Of a stretch of 64,000 nucleotides of DNA, positions 1 through 10,100 are shown in pieces. The notes beneath the pieces are model-generated. The model did no database searches, was not told where the DNA came from, and saw nothing but the letters and a program-made list of their open reading frames with translations. The stretch covers positions 62,097 to 126,096 of the forward strand of contig NZ_AXAP01000014.1 in assembly GCF_000472865.1 (NCBI RefSeq). Direction: 5' to 3'. This stretch comes from Bradyrhizobium elkanii WSM2783 (lineage in GTDB: Bacteria; Pseudomonadota; Alphaproteobacteria; Rhizobiales; Xanthobacteraceae). A program made the position numbers and the translations under genes. Positions within the stretch are counted from its first letter, which is position 1. Each line of letters opens with the position of its first letter.

Positions 1-488
1 GTGAAGGCCTGGATGAAGTCGTTGCCGTCGCCGCCATGGCTCTCGTCGGCCGCGGTGTCGGAACCGATGATCCGGTCGTTGCCCTCATCGCCGAAGACAA
101 CATCACCGACCTTGTCGTTCCACGAGATCAGATCGTCGCCCGCACCTGCGTGGACGACGTCATGACCGGCCATCTGATCGATCGTATCGATGCCGTCACC
201 GGCGAACACGACATCGTTGCCCGCTCCGGTGCTGATGTGGTCGTTTCCCGATCCGCCTTCGAGAAGATCGTTGCCGTTGCCGCCGGTGATGACGTCGTTG
301 CCCGCGCCGCCGAGGACATGATCGTCACCATCACCGCCGTTGAGCGTATCATCACCGTCATCGCCTGACAGCGTATCGTTGCCGCCGTTGCCGTCAATCG
401 TATCGTTGCCCGCAAGGCCGAAGATATGATCCGGCCCATCGGTGCCGGTCAGGATATCGTCGCCGTTGGTTCCCGTGAGATTGGACAT
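1..488 (-). CDS. RTX-like calcium-binding repeat protein (partial, C-terminus outside window)
   Basis: The reading frame is open from an ATG at 488 to the window edge, giving 162 residues without a stop. Almost all of it is tandem nonapeptide-like units of the form GGxGxD or GNDxIxG (for example GGDGDD, GGAGND, GGNGND, GGSGND). This is the haemolysin-type RTX pattern, which folds as a calcium-filled beta-roll and is usually secreted by a type I system with a C-terminal signal. A GGGAGA Shine-Dalgarno lies about 8 bases upstream. No N-terminal signal peptide is present, as expected for type I substrates. The catalytic or adhesive part, if any, lies outside the window, so the role (protease, lipase, adhesin) cannot be given. 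Confidence 0.85.
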   Translation of the reverse strand, partial: MSNLTGTNGDDILTGTDGPDHIFGLAGNDTIDGNGGNDTLSGDDGDDTLNGGDGDDHVLGGAGNDVITGGNGNDLLEGGSGNDHISTGAGNDVVFAGDGIDTIDQMAGHDVVHAGAGDDLISWNDKVGDVVFGDEGNDRIIGSDTAADESHGGDGNDFIQAF

Positions 489-1008
489 GAGGCATTCTCC
501 CTTTCAGATGTGGGCCTCAGCTTCACATGCGGGGCCTCGGCGAGTTGCAGGTTGACAAAGAATCCTGCGGGCCCTGAACCGACGCCCTCACGCGTTCGTA
601 TGCTTTCTTTTCGGAGAGTTCAGGGCGATATGGCTGCATCTGTAATGCGAGGAGCGGATCGCTGTAACCAAACTGTAACGTCGCCCTCAGCGCAGCATCG
701 AGGATCACTGAAGCCGTACCGCTCCACTCGATCAGAGCTGCAGCAGCGGTCCGCCAAGGACGCCGCAAGATTCGTACAGCCGTCGTACCGCCCTCTCCGA
801 GCTTGGCCGGAGCCTCCGTTGCCGTAACCGGCATACGATTCCAACTTGGCTGACATTCCCGACGGCGGCTTGAAGCCTTAGGCATACTCAAGAGCAAGCG
901 ATACTATTGGGCATAACCGATGAAGTCGCTGATCATCAGTTGCTTGTCTTGTATTAATCCCGGAATGGCACCCACTGCATTTCCTTCTCTCGGGATGTCG
1001 GCTTCTTC
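489..1008. other. Intergenic region without a supported gene
   Basis: About 520 bases separate the start of the RTX-like gene from the end of the DUF2520 gene. Open frames exist on both strands but look arbitrary in composition, lack ribosome binding sites and resemble no family. It probably holds the promoter of the leftward RTX-like gene. I saw no strong hairpin or repeat. Confidence 0.5.
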
Positions 1009-1893
1009 TCAGCCTTTCGCTGTCGGGGCGGTCGACAACGCTTCTCGGATCTGGTCCGCGACCGATGTCGTCAGGCTTGCTCGCGCAAGCCCAAGTGGAA
1101 TGGTTCGCTCAGTCAAGGAGCGATACAATTCACCGGCGTTAGGGCTGAAGAGGTCCATCGCGGCTACGTGCCGTCGCACCGTGCCGACATCGCCTCTCGC
1201 GACGCAGCCGCCCATTCCCTTGGCTAGGCTGCTGCTGGTGACTGCCGAGGTGGTTCCGGCGAGAAGCGGCAGGAGGGCGTTCAAGGCGTCACGTTCGCTG
1301 GCGCCGAAGGACTTCCAGATCGACACGGCCTCCGAAAGCAGCGCGATGAAGAAAGGACCGACGTAATAGACCGAGGCATGGTAGATCGCGCGTTGTCCTC
1401 GGGGTACCTCCACGGTGGTGCAGCCGATGTCGCCGGCCAGCCGCTTGAGCGTCTCGAGGAATGCGGGTTCGGCGGCCTCCACGCCGACCGTCACGCCCGG
1501 CAAGCCCCGCAGAGCGACGGCCGGATCGGTAAACATCTGCAGGGGGTGGAAGCCACCTATCGTCGCGCCATCCGATTTCGCCTTCGCCAACGCTTCGATG
1601 TCGGTCGCGCCGCTGCAGTGGACGACCTTATGATGCGACTGCCAGGCAATGCCGTCGGCGACGCGCGCGATGGCATCGTCCGATACGGTCAGCCAGACGA
1701 AGTCGCACGCGTCCGCCACGTCCTGCGCGCTCGCGAGCGCACGCAGCCCCTCGACTTCCTGCCGCATTTGGAGCGCGCCCTCGCCGCCTCGGCTCCAGGC
1801 GGCGGCCACCTGATACCCCGCCCGACTGAAGGCTTGTGCGAGCGTGCGTCCGACGCTGCCGCACCCGATGAATCCGAATTTTGCGCTGGGCAT
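1009..1893 (-). CDS. Rossmann-fold DUF2520 domain protein
   Basis: This is a 294-residue protein with an N-terminal NAD(P)-binding Rossmann motif (FGFIGCGSVGRTLA, near residues 5-18) and a C-terminal all-helical region typical of the DUF2520 family, which is related to 6-phosphogluconate or ketopantoate reductase-like dehydrogenases. The ATG at 1893 was chosen because it lies 5 bases after the stop of the upstream aldolase gene and has GGAG about 9 bases ahead. It is the last gene of a TetR, aldolase, DUF2520 run on the minus strand. The substrate is unknown. The link to an aldolase suggests a role in small-molecule carbon metabolism, but this is inference. Confidence 0.8.
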   Translation of the reverse strand: MPSAKFGFIGCGSVGRTLAQAFSRAGYQVAAAWSRGGEGALQMRQEVEGLRALASAQDVADACDFVWLTVSDDAIARVADGIAWQSHHKVVHCSGATDIEALAKAKSDGATIGGFHPLQMFTDPAVALRGLPGVTVGVEAAEPAFLETLKRLAGDIGCTTVEVPRGQRAIYHASVYYVGPFFIALLSEAVSIWKSFGASERDALNALLPLLAGTTSAVTSSSLAKGMGGCVARGDVGTVRRHVAAMDLFSPNAGELYRSLTERTIPLGLARASLTTSVADQIREALSTAPTAKG

Positions 1894-1898
1894 CCCGA

Positions 1899-2741
1899 TC
1901 AGCTCCGGAACGAGGCATCGAGCCGGTCGAGTTTGCGCAGCAGGGCCGCCCATTCGAGCAAACCGTATCCGCCCGAATTCCGCCTCGCGCCTTCGTTGAG
2001 CGTGGGGTTCGTGTCCGCTTCATTGAGCAGCGTGATCTCGCTGCCGGAGAAGCACGTCACCGTGTTCTCGATCGCGGCGGGAGACGGCTGATGGACCGGC
2101 CGGTTGCAGGCCAGAAGATCGACCTGGATCCGGCAAGCGTTCTCGAGCCAATAGATGGCGTTGAAGGCCTGCGGGATCGTCCGGCCACAGGCGAGCAGCC
2201 CATGGTTGCGCAGCAGGAGCACGTCGTGTTCGCCCAGATCGCGGACGACGCGATCGCACTCCTCGCCGCTGATCGCCGGCCCTTCGAATTCGTGGTAGCC
2301 GACCCGACCGTGGAAGCGCATCGCGGTCTGGGACAACGGGAGCAAGCCTTCGCTCAGACCGCTGACGGCGGTGCCGGCGCGGGTGTGCGTGTGGATGATG
2401 CAGTGAAGGTCCGGTCGCGCCCTGTGGATGGGAGCGTGCAGATAGAAGCCGGCGACGTTGACGTTGTAGCCGTGATCGGGTTGCAGGAGCGTGTTGCCGT
2501 CGACGTCGATCTTGACGAGGTTCGACGCCGTGATCTCTTCGTACAGCATCCCGTACGGGTTGATGAGATAGCTTGCTTCCTCGCCCGGAACGCGTGCACT
2601 GATGTGGTTGTAGATCAGGTCCGTCATTCCAAAGACGGCCATCAATCGGTAGCAGGCGGCGAGATCGATCCGGGTCTGCCACTCATCGAGCGAGACCGCC
2701 GACTTGATGTCGGCGAGGGAAAGCACCTTCATGTTGCCCAT
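1899..2741 (-). CDS. Class II aldolase/adducin family protein
   Basis: This 280-residue protein carries the class II aldolase signature: zinc-binding histidines in IIHTHTRAGTA (HxH) and a third histidine in LLRNHGLLACG, plus an N-terminal NHISARVPG segment. Relatives include fuculose-phosphate and ribulose-phosphate aldolases and epimerases, and many uncharacterised soluble enzymes acting on short hydroxy-carbonyl substrates. The ATG at 2741 is preferred over one 18 bases upstream because AGGA sits 8 bases before it. The downstream DUF2520 gene begins 5 bases after the stop, so the two are co-transcribed, probably with tetR upstream (108-base gap). The actual substrate cannot be read from sequence. 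Confidence 0.87.
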   Translation of the reverse strand: MGNMKVLSLADIKSAVSLDEWQTRIDLAACYRLMAVFGMTDLIYNHISARVPGEEASYLINPYGMLYEEITASNLVKIDVDGNTLLQPDHGYNVNVAGFYLHAPIHRARPDLHCIIHTHTRAGTAVSGLSEGLLPLSQTAMRFHGRVGYHEFEGPAISGEECDRVVRDLGEHDVLLLRNHGLLACGRTIPQAFNAIYWLENACRIQVDLLACNRPVHQPSPAAIENTVTCFSGSEITLLNEADTNPTLNEGARRNSGGYGLLEWAALLRKLDRLDASFRS

Positions 2742-2849
2742 CTGTGTTGTCCTTTCCAAGTGAACCGACGCGTTACCGCGTCCATTGATCGGGCGAAGCA
2801 GTCGGCCGATGGCCGCGGCAGCCCCCGTCGGCCCTCGCTCTTCGGCCGC

Positions 2850-3515
2850 TCAGGACTTCTTCAGAGAGACGGCTTCCACCGCACCGGTCGCGGGACGCTC
2901 TCGCGCGAGCAGGCGGTTGTCCGGCTTCGCGACCGCGGCGAGGCATAGATCCGCGATGGAATCCGCGAACTCTTCGGTCTGCATCGGGACGCCGCTGGCT
3001 CCGGGCGCGAGAACGCTGATCAGACCTTCCATGAAGGCTCCGACGAGGCAGGTTGCGGCGACCCTGACGTCGACCTTGCGGAATTCGCCGGCGGCGAGGC
3101 CTTCCTTGATAATGGTCTCGAAGACGCGCGCGACGGCAAGTCGATACTTCAGTCGCGTGCTTTCCACTTCCGGATCGATCGGCTCGAAGATAAGGCCGTA
3201 GGCGAGGCGCTTGCCGCGCACGGCTCGCAGCACGAAAGTGCGGACCGCGTCCCTCACCTTCTGCGACGGCTCTCCTTCCGCGACGGCGATCCCCGATAGA
3301 ACGTCGACCTCGCGCTGCGAAACCGTGCTGACGATGGTGGCGCAGAGATCCGCACGTGACGGGAAGTATCGATAGATCGTTCCGACCGCGACGTCGGCTG
3401 CGGCCGCGACCGCGTTCATTTGAAGCTCCTGGAATCCGCCATCCATCACGACGCCGCGCGCGGCCCGCAGGATATGCGTCTTCTTGTCGAGGGAACGGAC
3501 CTGTCTAGTCGCCAT
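2850..3515 (-). CDS. TetR family transcriptional regulator
   Basis: The 221-residue protein has an N-terminal TetR helix-turn-helix: KKTHILRAA, then AVAAAADVAVGTIYRYFPSRADL at about residues 30-55, the most conserved segment of the family. The ligand-binding helical domain fills the rest. It is transcribed divergently from an acyl-CoA dehydrogenase gene, with a perfect 7+7 palindrome at 3551-3568 in the shared promoter region. The usual reading is a repressor of the flanking genes that responds to an acyl-CoA or related compound; regulator and operator assignment are inference. The ATG at 3515 has a purine-rich GGTGACGAG just upstream. Confidence 0.9.
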   Translation of the reverse strand: MATRQVRSLDKKTHILRAARGVVMDGGFQELQMNAVAAAADVAVGTIYRYFPSRADLCATIVSTVSQREVDVLSGIAVAEGEPSQKVRDAVRTFVLRAVRGKRLAYGLIFEPIDPEVESTRLKYRLAVARVFETIIKEGLAAGEFRKVDVRVAATCLVGAFMEGLISVLAPGASGVPMQTEEFADSIADLCLAAVAKPDNRLLARERPATGAVEAVSLKKS

Positions 3516-3550
3516 CTCGTCACCAAAGGTGAACTCGAATTCATTTTCAT

Positions 3551-3568
3551 ATTGATTCGGAAATCAAT
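3551..3568. promoter_or_regulatory. Candidate TetR operator palindrome
   Basis: Perfect inverted repeat ATTGATT - 4 bases - AATCAAT in the 228-base divergent promoter region between the tetR start (3515) and the acyl-CoA dehydrogenase start (3744). The size and position fit a TetR-family operator. The assignment rests on symmetry and context only. Confidence 0.5.
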
Positions 3569-3743
3569 CGGTGTCAAGAGATGATGTAATTCGGCGTGAA
3601 AATCAGCGTTTTTGAGCCGACCTGAAACTGAACAATCGCTTCAGTTTGGTGGACTTTCCGACCCTGTCTGAGGGTTGGTTCGGTTTCGAGAATGCTCGCC
3701 AACGCAGCGAGCCACGAACCTAGGAACGAATTGGAGGCGTCCC

Positions 3744-5441
3744 ATGACCCAAGCACTCGAAGCTCCCGCCAGCCGTTACGGCACCCACAAGGTCCTAAAC
3801 CAGGCCAAGCCCGCCGCCGGCTTCAACGCCTTTACCGGCGACGCCGTGCTGCGCGCCGCGATCGAGCGCGAGGCTCCTTGGGCCACGGACCGCTGCGAGG
3901 CCCTCGGCGCGATCGCGGGCGACAAGGATGTGCAGGAGCTCTCCCGCCTCGCCAACCGCCACTTGCCCGAACTGAAGACCCACGATCGGTTCGGCAACCG
4001 CATCGACTGGGTCGACTTCCATCCGAGCTGGCACGAACTGATGTCGCTGGCGTGGAAGCATGAAGTACCGAACCTCGCCTGGCGCACCAACCAGAAGAAC
4101 GGCCACTACGCCCGCGCCGTGCTGTCCTACGTCTGGAATCAGGTCGAACAAGGCACCGCCTGTCCGACCGGCATGGCCTACGCTTCGTACGCGGGCTTCG
4201 AGGCCGAGCCCGCGCTGGCGATCTGGGCGGAGAAGGTCAAGGGGACCGAATACGAATTCAGCCGCCGCGAGGTGAGCGAGAAGCCTTCGGTCGTAATCGG
4301 CTACGCCATGACCGAAAAGCAAGGCGGCTCTGATCTCCGCGAGACACAGACGACCGCTCGCTTCTCCCACTCCGAGGATTATCACGGCAAGACGGCGCAC
4401 TGGTACGAACTGACCGGCCACAAGTGGTTCTGCTCGGTGCCGCAAAGCGACGGCTTCTTCACGCTCGCCAAGGTCAATGGCGGCGTGACCTGCTTCTTCC
4501 TGCCGCGTACGCTGCCCGACGGCAGCTACAACAACTTCTTTGTCCAGCGTCTGAAGGACAAGGCCGGCAACAAGAGCAACGCTTCCAGCGAAGTCGAGTA
4601 CGCCGGCACCATGGCGATCCGCGTCGGCGAGGAAGGCCACGGTATCCGCGAGATACTTTCGCACGCGCACCTGACCCGCTTGGACTTCGCGATTGGCTCC
4701 GCCGGTCTGATGCGTCAGTCGCTGACGCTGGCCCTGCAGCACACCACCACCCGTAGGGCGTTCGGCACCTCCATCGCGGACCGACCGATGATGACCAACG
4801 TGCTGGCCGACATGGCCGTCGAGGTCGAAGCTGCCACGCTTCTGGCGCTGCGCGTCGCAAAGGCGACAGACCAGATGAAGGCCTCCGAACACGAACGGCT
4901 GCTCGCCCGCGTAGCCACGCCAGCGGCCAAACTCTTCAATTGCTCGCGCGCCCCGTCCATCGCCTACGAAGCGCTCCAGTGTCATGGTGGGAACGGCTTC
5001 ATCGAAGAAAATCCGATGGCGCGTCTCTACCGCGAAGCGCCGCTGAACAGCGTCTGGGAGGGCACGGCGAACATGATGTGCATGGATGTCCGTCGGGCGA
5101 TGGCCAAGGACCCGCGCACGATCCAGGCACTCTTCGACGAGACCCGTCCCCTGCTCGGTCAGGACGCCCGCTTCGACGCGCTGGTCCTTCACACCGAAAC
5201 ACTGGTTCGCGAAGTCGTTGAGGACGAGTTCGTCGCCCGTCCGATGACCGAAGCGGTCGCACGCGTCCTGCAGGGTGCAGAGCTCCTGCGTCACAGCACG
5301 CAGGACGTCGTCGACCTCTTCCTCGCCACCCGCGCACCGAACGCATCGGGATCATGGGGTTCGCACTACGGGACGCTGGCGTTCAGTGTCGACCAGGCGA
5401 AGGCGCAGAAAGTCATGCGCCGCGCCGTGGTCGTCGAATGA
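3744..5441 (+). CDS. Acyl-CoA dehydrogenase, AidB-like
   Basis: The 565-residue protein resembles AidB and isovaleryl-CoA-dehydrogenase-like flavoproteins. It shows the FAD/substrate-contact segment YAMTEKQGGSDLR, GHKWFCSVP, the DFAIGSAGLMRQSL helix and the YEALQCHGGNGFIEENP segment found in the C-terminal domain of AidB-type enzymes. The length exceeds classical acyl-CoA dehydrogenases (about 380) and fits the AidB group (about 540-600). The ATG at 3744 has GGAGG 8 bases upstream and is preferred to an in-frame GTG at 3675 with no site. It probably oxidises an acyl-CoA under control of the divergent TetR protein. AidB members can also bind DNA during alkylation stress, so function beyond the fold is uncertain. 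Confidence 0.88.
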   Translation: MTQALEAPASRYGTHKVLNQAKPAAGFNAFTGDAVLRAAIEREAPWATDRCEALGAIAGDKDVQELSRLANRHLPELKTHDRFGNRIDWVDFHPSWHELMSLAWKHEVPNLAWRTNQKNGHYARAVLSYVWNQVEQGTACPTGMAYASYAGFEAEPALAIWAEKVKGTEYEFSRREVSEKPSVVIGYAMTEKQGGSDLRETQTTARFSHSEDYHGKTAHWYELTGHKWFCSVPQSDGFFTLAKVNGGVTCFFLPRTLPDGSYNNFFVQRLKDKAGNKSNASSEVEYAGTMAIRVGEEGHGIREILSHAHLTRLDFAIGSAGLMRQSLTLALQHTTTRRAFGTSIADRPMMTNVLADMAVEVEAATLLALRVAKATDQMKASEHERLLARVATPAAKLFNCSRAPSIAYEALQCHGGNGFIEENPMARLYREAPLNSVWEGTANMMCMDVRRAMAKDPRTIQALFDETRPLLGQDARFDALVLHTETLVREVVEDEFVARPMTEAVARVLQGAELLRHSTQDVVDLFLATRAPNASGSWGSHYGTLAFSVDQAKAQKVMRRAVVVE

Positions 5442-5505
5442 ATTGAGGAACGTGTGTACGCAACGAGTTTGATCGTCATAGTCGCTTCGCACCGGCCGCA
5501 TGGTC

Positions 5506-7185
5506 TCAGTGGACAAGTCCATCGTCGCTACTCGCCGGCACGACCCGTTTGCGTTCGTCCGCCGTCAGTCGTTGCAGCGCGCCTGAGCTAAGATTACCCG
5601 CGCCAACGATCTGCACCGCACTATCGGGATTCTGTGAGCGCTGCTCGCGCTTGCGAGGACGTTCTTCCTCGCCATCGCCGCCGCCGAATCCGAGGAACTC
5701 GACGATAATGACGGAGGATGGTTCGTTGGCCCGCTGTTGCGGGGGCGCCGCCTGCTGGGCCGCGGCCCCGGCCGTGTTTCCGGCCTCCGCCAGTCCACCG
5801 ATATTCGGCGCCTCGATCACCGGCACGCCCTTGGACAGGCCGCCGACTTCAATATTGGCGGCGTTCAGGACATGCAGCGCCGCGAGATTGAGATTGCCCG
5901 CAACCCGGATGCCCGCATCCCCTGCATTCACCGTGCCTTCGGGCGCAACGAGGTCGACATCGCCCTGAACCACGCCAGCAAAACCGATGATGGTGCCGAT
6001 GCCACTACCGGAAATATCCGCCCGCTCTTGGACACGGGTAACCGCATCAACGCTAGTGGCAACCTCCGGCGCCGAAGGAACGCGGGCCGTCTTTGCGCCG
6101 CGACCGGCATCGATATCGCCAAGTGTAGCCCATAGCGTCTCGTCTCCACCGCCAAACGTCAGGACACGCGACCGATTCACCGTGACGCTTTTCTTCACGA
6201 AGACACTGATATCGCCCGGCCCGAGCGCAACGAGGCCTTGCCCGTCCCCGATGGCTGCGCCCAGTGCTGCAACCTGCAATCCACCGCCGGGAGCCAGCAC
6301 CTCGATGCCGCCGCCGGCCATGGTGCGCAATGTCAGCGACTGGCCGAGCACATCGCCCTTCCAGCCCTCGCCCGGGAACAAGGCCGCGATCGCTGCGTAG
6401 CCGCGGTTATATCCGCCATTGAGCGGCCGGCCCTTGCTGTCGGGCGTCAATTGATCGCGGCCGGCCTCACGCAGCTCCTGCATATAGACGCGATTGACGA
6501 AGGCATGGCGAACCAGTTCCGGCAGGCTTTGGAAGCGCGCCCATGCCTCGAGCGGCGACAGGGTCTCGCCGGTCTTCTCTTCGATGAAAGAAACGAGGCC
6601 AAATCTGAGCAGCTTGTGCTGGCCGTCGCGCTCCTCGCTCCGATCGGTGAGATAGAACGGCACCAACGTGCCGTCCGGCAATGTTGTCGTCAAATAGGCC
6701 GGCATGGCCGCGACACGCGAGGGATCGAGATAAGCGGCGATGAAAGCATCGTACGATGGCCGCTTGTCCTGCAGGCCTGCCATCACAGAGATCGAGGCGC
6801 CCTGCTCCGGTAGCCCTCTGATGTCGGTGCCGACGATCGGCCGGTTATTGCCGTCGAAACTGCGATTGCCGGTCGTGGTAATGGACAGAGCCTGTCCGTA
6901 GACATCGCGACCCGTGCTCAGCGTGACTGATCCCGGTCCTTGAACCTGCACGGTGCCGCCGATGATGTCGTTGCCGGCCTCCAGAAGCGAGACGTCAGTT
7001 CCACGCACATTTCGCAGTTGATAGTTGATGTCGCGAATATCCGTGCCGGCACGGAACCATGTCTGCTCCGCGGTCATGACCTGCGTCGAGAGTGGATCGC
7101 CGTCGTTCCGCAGGAGCACGTTGGAGATGGTCCCACGACGGGCGTAGATGCGGCTCGGCTCATAGTCCTCGGCGTTGGGCAGCAC
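5506..7185 (-). CDS. C-terminal part of filamentous haemagglutinin-type adhesin (separated by frameshift)
   Basis: This frame continues the giant adhesin encoded upstream, after a single-base frameshift near 7189-7191. The open frame can be read from 7185, but no ribosome binding site supports an independent start. Repetitive beta-helix sequence (VRGTDVSLLEAGNDIIGG, TLSTGRDVYGQ) is followed by a Gly/Ala-rich stretch and a charged tail (RPRKREQRSQNP). It corresponds to the C-terminal part of DUF3739-type filamentous haemagglutinin proteins, which is often processed or kept in the outer membrane. If the shift is real, the secreted product lacks these roughly 520-560 residues. If it is a sequencing error, the intact protein is 3,664 residues. 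Confidence 0.75.
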   Translation of the reverse strand: MLPNAEDYEPSRIYARRGTISNVLLRNDGDPLSTQVMTAEQTWFRAGTDIRDINYQLRNVRGTDVSLLEAGNDIIGGTVQVQGPGSVTLSTGRDVYGQALSITTTGNRSFDGNNRPIVGTDIRGLPEQGASISVMAGLQDKRPSYDAFIAAYLDPSRVAAMPAYLTTTLPDGTLVPFYLTDRSEERDGQHKLLRFGLVSFIEEKTGETLSPLEAWARFQSLPELVRHAFVNRVYMQELREAGRDQLTPDSKGRPLNGGYNRGYAAIAALFPGEGWKGDVLGQSLTLRTMAGGGIEVLAPGGGLQVAALGAAIGDGQGLVALGPGDISVFVKKSVTVNRSRVLTFGGGDETLWATLGDIDAGRGAKTARVPSAPEVATSVDAVTRVQERADISGSGIGTIIGFAGVVQGDVDLVAPEGTVNAGDAGIRVAGNLNLAALHVLNAANIEVGGLSKGVPVIEAPNIGGLAEAGNTAGAAAQQAAPPQQRANEPSSVIIVEFLGFGGGDGEEERPRKREQRSQNPDSAVQIVGAGNLSSGALQRLTADERKRVVPASSDDGLVH

Positions 7186-10100
7186 CGCGGGTTGCGAATG
7201 GTTTGCAGGAAGAGACCGTGATCTCCGTGAGTGACCCGTTCGGCAGAAATGGCATTCTGCAGCATGAAGTGGAAGCTGCTTCCGCTTTGCCGCGGATCCT
7301 GGAATATGTCGTCGAAAGGCGAGCCCGCGAAAGTGATTACGAGACCGTTGATGCCGTCCACAGGCAGGAACGGAGACGGCATCATCTCCGGAATGGCGCG
7401 CGTTTGGGTAATCGAGCCCAGGACGATGTCCCGGTCGGCGAGCAACTGCAGCTCCGGACGCGTGCCCGGCGCGGTGTAGAGCCTCCCGAAGTTGACGATG
7501 TCGCCATTCAGCGCGAGCACGTTGGTGATCGCAGGATAGAGATTCGTGGCGAAGAGACCGATCGTACCGTAGTCGGAATCTCCATCGAAAACGTAGCTGA
7601 GGTTCAAGTCCTTCGACAGGTATTGACCTTGATTGACGAGTCGAACGTCGCCGCCGATCGATACCAGATTGAGAGCGGTGCGGTTTGTATAGCCGCTCAT
7701 GATCGCGCTCCGACGAGCGATACCGCCCAATAACAGAGGGTCACCGCTCAGCATCAGCGGATCGAGCACGGTTTGGACGATCAAATCGCCGGCCGTGCGC
7801 ACACTCAATTCGGCGTCGCCGAGAGCGAAGACAGGGGCGATGTTGTAGATTCCGGCGACGCGTCCGCTGATCGTTACGGATCGCCCGGTCGTAGTCTCTC
7901 CCGCGGTGACCGTGCCTGTGCCACGGCCGACATAGTAGTAGCCAGCGCGGAGCGCGCCTTCGACGTCGACAGTCAGTGCACCGCCATTGCGCATTTCCAA
8001 CGATTTGGCCTCGCCGCTCGTGCGACCGCCGCGTACCCGACCGTTGGTCGGGAGAGCCACGAGAATATTGTCGAGATCGCCTCCGGCGAAGACCGAGACA
8101 TTGCCGCCGCCGAGCGCGCCAACGCCTTGCGCAAAGTTTGCGTAGTCAATCCACCAGGAGCTCTGCTCGCCCGGACGGAAGACATAGTCTTGATCCGTGC
8201 CGCCGACGTGCTTGAGCCATTCAACGAAGAGCTGGTTGTCCTTCGGGTTGGCCGGAAGCGCCGACGAAATGCTGCCTCCCGCGGCGATCGTAAGGTGTCC
8301 ACCCTCGATTCCGTAGGTCGCCGCTGAGGGCGCAGTGAAGTTGTCCCAGGTCGTCGTATCTTTGCGCCCCGCAGTGTAGACGACCGATTGATAGTGAGCG
8401 AGGTCGAGGTTGCGCCCGGCGCGGAGATCGATATCGCCGGTGCCGGTGCGCACCAGTATGCCACTGCTGCTGTTACCTACCGTGATCGTGCCAGAATTGC
8501 TGCCGAGACCGGCGAGCGGCATCGTGGTGATCGCCGACGCCGAGCCGAGATCGGCCCCTGCGACGAGGCGAAGATTCCAGGATGCGGCATCCTGCAACAC
8601 CCCGGACCGGTCGGCCCGATCGAAGCCGTCACTGAGGTTGCCGTTGATGATCAGATTGCCGGCAGCGCGGAGCGTCAACGTGCCCTCACGCTGTGAAGCT
8701 CCAAAGTCGGCGAACAGGTTCCAGTCCTGGTCGATCAACAGGTCGCCGGTGCCGCGAATCTCGATCCCGGACATGAGCTCGATGCCGCGTGAGCTGAGCC
8801 CCAAGGCAGCCGCGATAGCACCAGCATGGGTACCGAACGTGTGGGCATCGTCAACCGCCTGGACCTGAACCGCGCTGGTGGTGCCGCTGGTGTAGACACT
8901 CACGCCCTCGAGCACCGCCGAGCGAGCGCCGATGATATGGGCCGCCAAAGCATCGACCGCGATGCCATCGTGGCCTGCGTTCTGCAGCGCGCGGAAGCGC
9001 ACCCGGCCGGCCTCGCCGCCCGCGACATCGATCGCGCCGCCGCGGACATCGAGCCTTCCGCCCGCCGCCTCGAGCGTTACTCGGCCAGAGCCAAGTGTGG
9101 CGTCGGTCGCACCGGCAAGAAGATGGGCAGAGCTCTCCATCACCAGGCCATTGCCACCCGAGATCAAGATATTGCCGCCGTAAGTCGCGCGCGCATCAAC
9201 GCTACCGGCGATCGTCACCCGTCCCTGGTCGGCCGCGAGTTGGAAGTCTTCGACCTTGGTCATGCCGGAAACGACGACATCGCCGGATCGAATGCGAAAT
9301 TGGCGCGAGCGGGTGAAGCCCGCCGCGTTAAGGCGGTCGGCGAAAGCCGCGAAATCCGGCAACTCGGCGATGTCGAGCACGAACGTGCCGCCCTTGCCGT
9401 TCGCTCCGGCCTGCGCCGCGACCGCGCCATCGAGCACAACCGTGCCGCCACCAGATGCCGTCGCCGCAAGACTGCCGGCATTGCCACCGCCAGCGTGCGC
9501 AGCCAGATTCAAGATCGCGCCAGAGCCAACGACAACATTGCCGCCGTCGACGGCGGTCAGGCTGATGCGTCCGGCATCGCCATAGGCGCTGACGTCGAAG
9601 AATTGCTTGGCGAAGCCGCCGACATCGATCACCGCGCCGTCGGACAACGTCACGCCACCTGCGCCCGCCGTTATTTCGACGGCGCCGCCGAGCGCGGCAA
9701 TGCGGGTCGCGACCTCAATCGTCTGACCACGGAGCGTAAGCCGGGTGCCGAGGCTCTCCTCGAGACTCGTCGATGCCGTGCCGGCTCCCGCGAGCCGTAG
9801 CATGCCGCCCGTGATCAACGACTGCGCAGCGCCGCTGCGCCCGGTCAGCAAGGGGGTGTCGATCGTCAGCGCTGCCATGCCGGTGTCGATCCCGCCATTG
9901 CCCTGCCCTGTGATCTGGCGACGTCCCGCCATCACGACATGATCGAAACCGGAGATCGTTTTCGTTCCGGCCCCGAGAATGAGCTGGTCCGCGGCCAGCG
10001 TCAGCGTGCCCGATCCAGTGCCCGCAGTCGCCGTTCCTCCACCGCTGTTGATGAGCGCGATCGAGCCGCCGGACACCTCGATGTCCTTGGCGCCATATCC

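Noticed and set aside
523-897. 124-codon minus-strand open frame upstream of the RTX-like gene
   Set aside because: Ser/Arg-rich, no start signal, no domain; likely part of a promoter region.
3795-5294. 499-codon minus-strand open frame inside the acyl-CoA dehydrogenase gene
   Set aside because: Antisense shadow of a conserved gene, His/Gly-rich mirror composition, no ribosome site.
5506-7185. Treating the adhesin C-terminal frame as an independent gene
   Set aside because: No ribosome binding site at 7185 and the sequence continues the upstream beta-helix; a frameshifted part of one gene explains it better.
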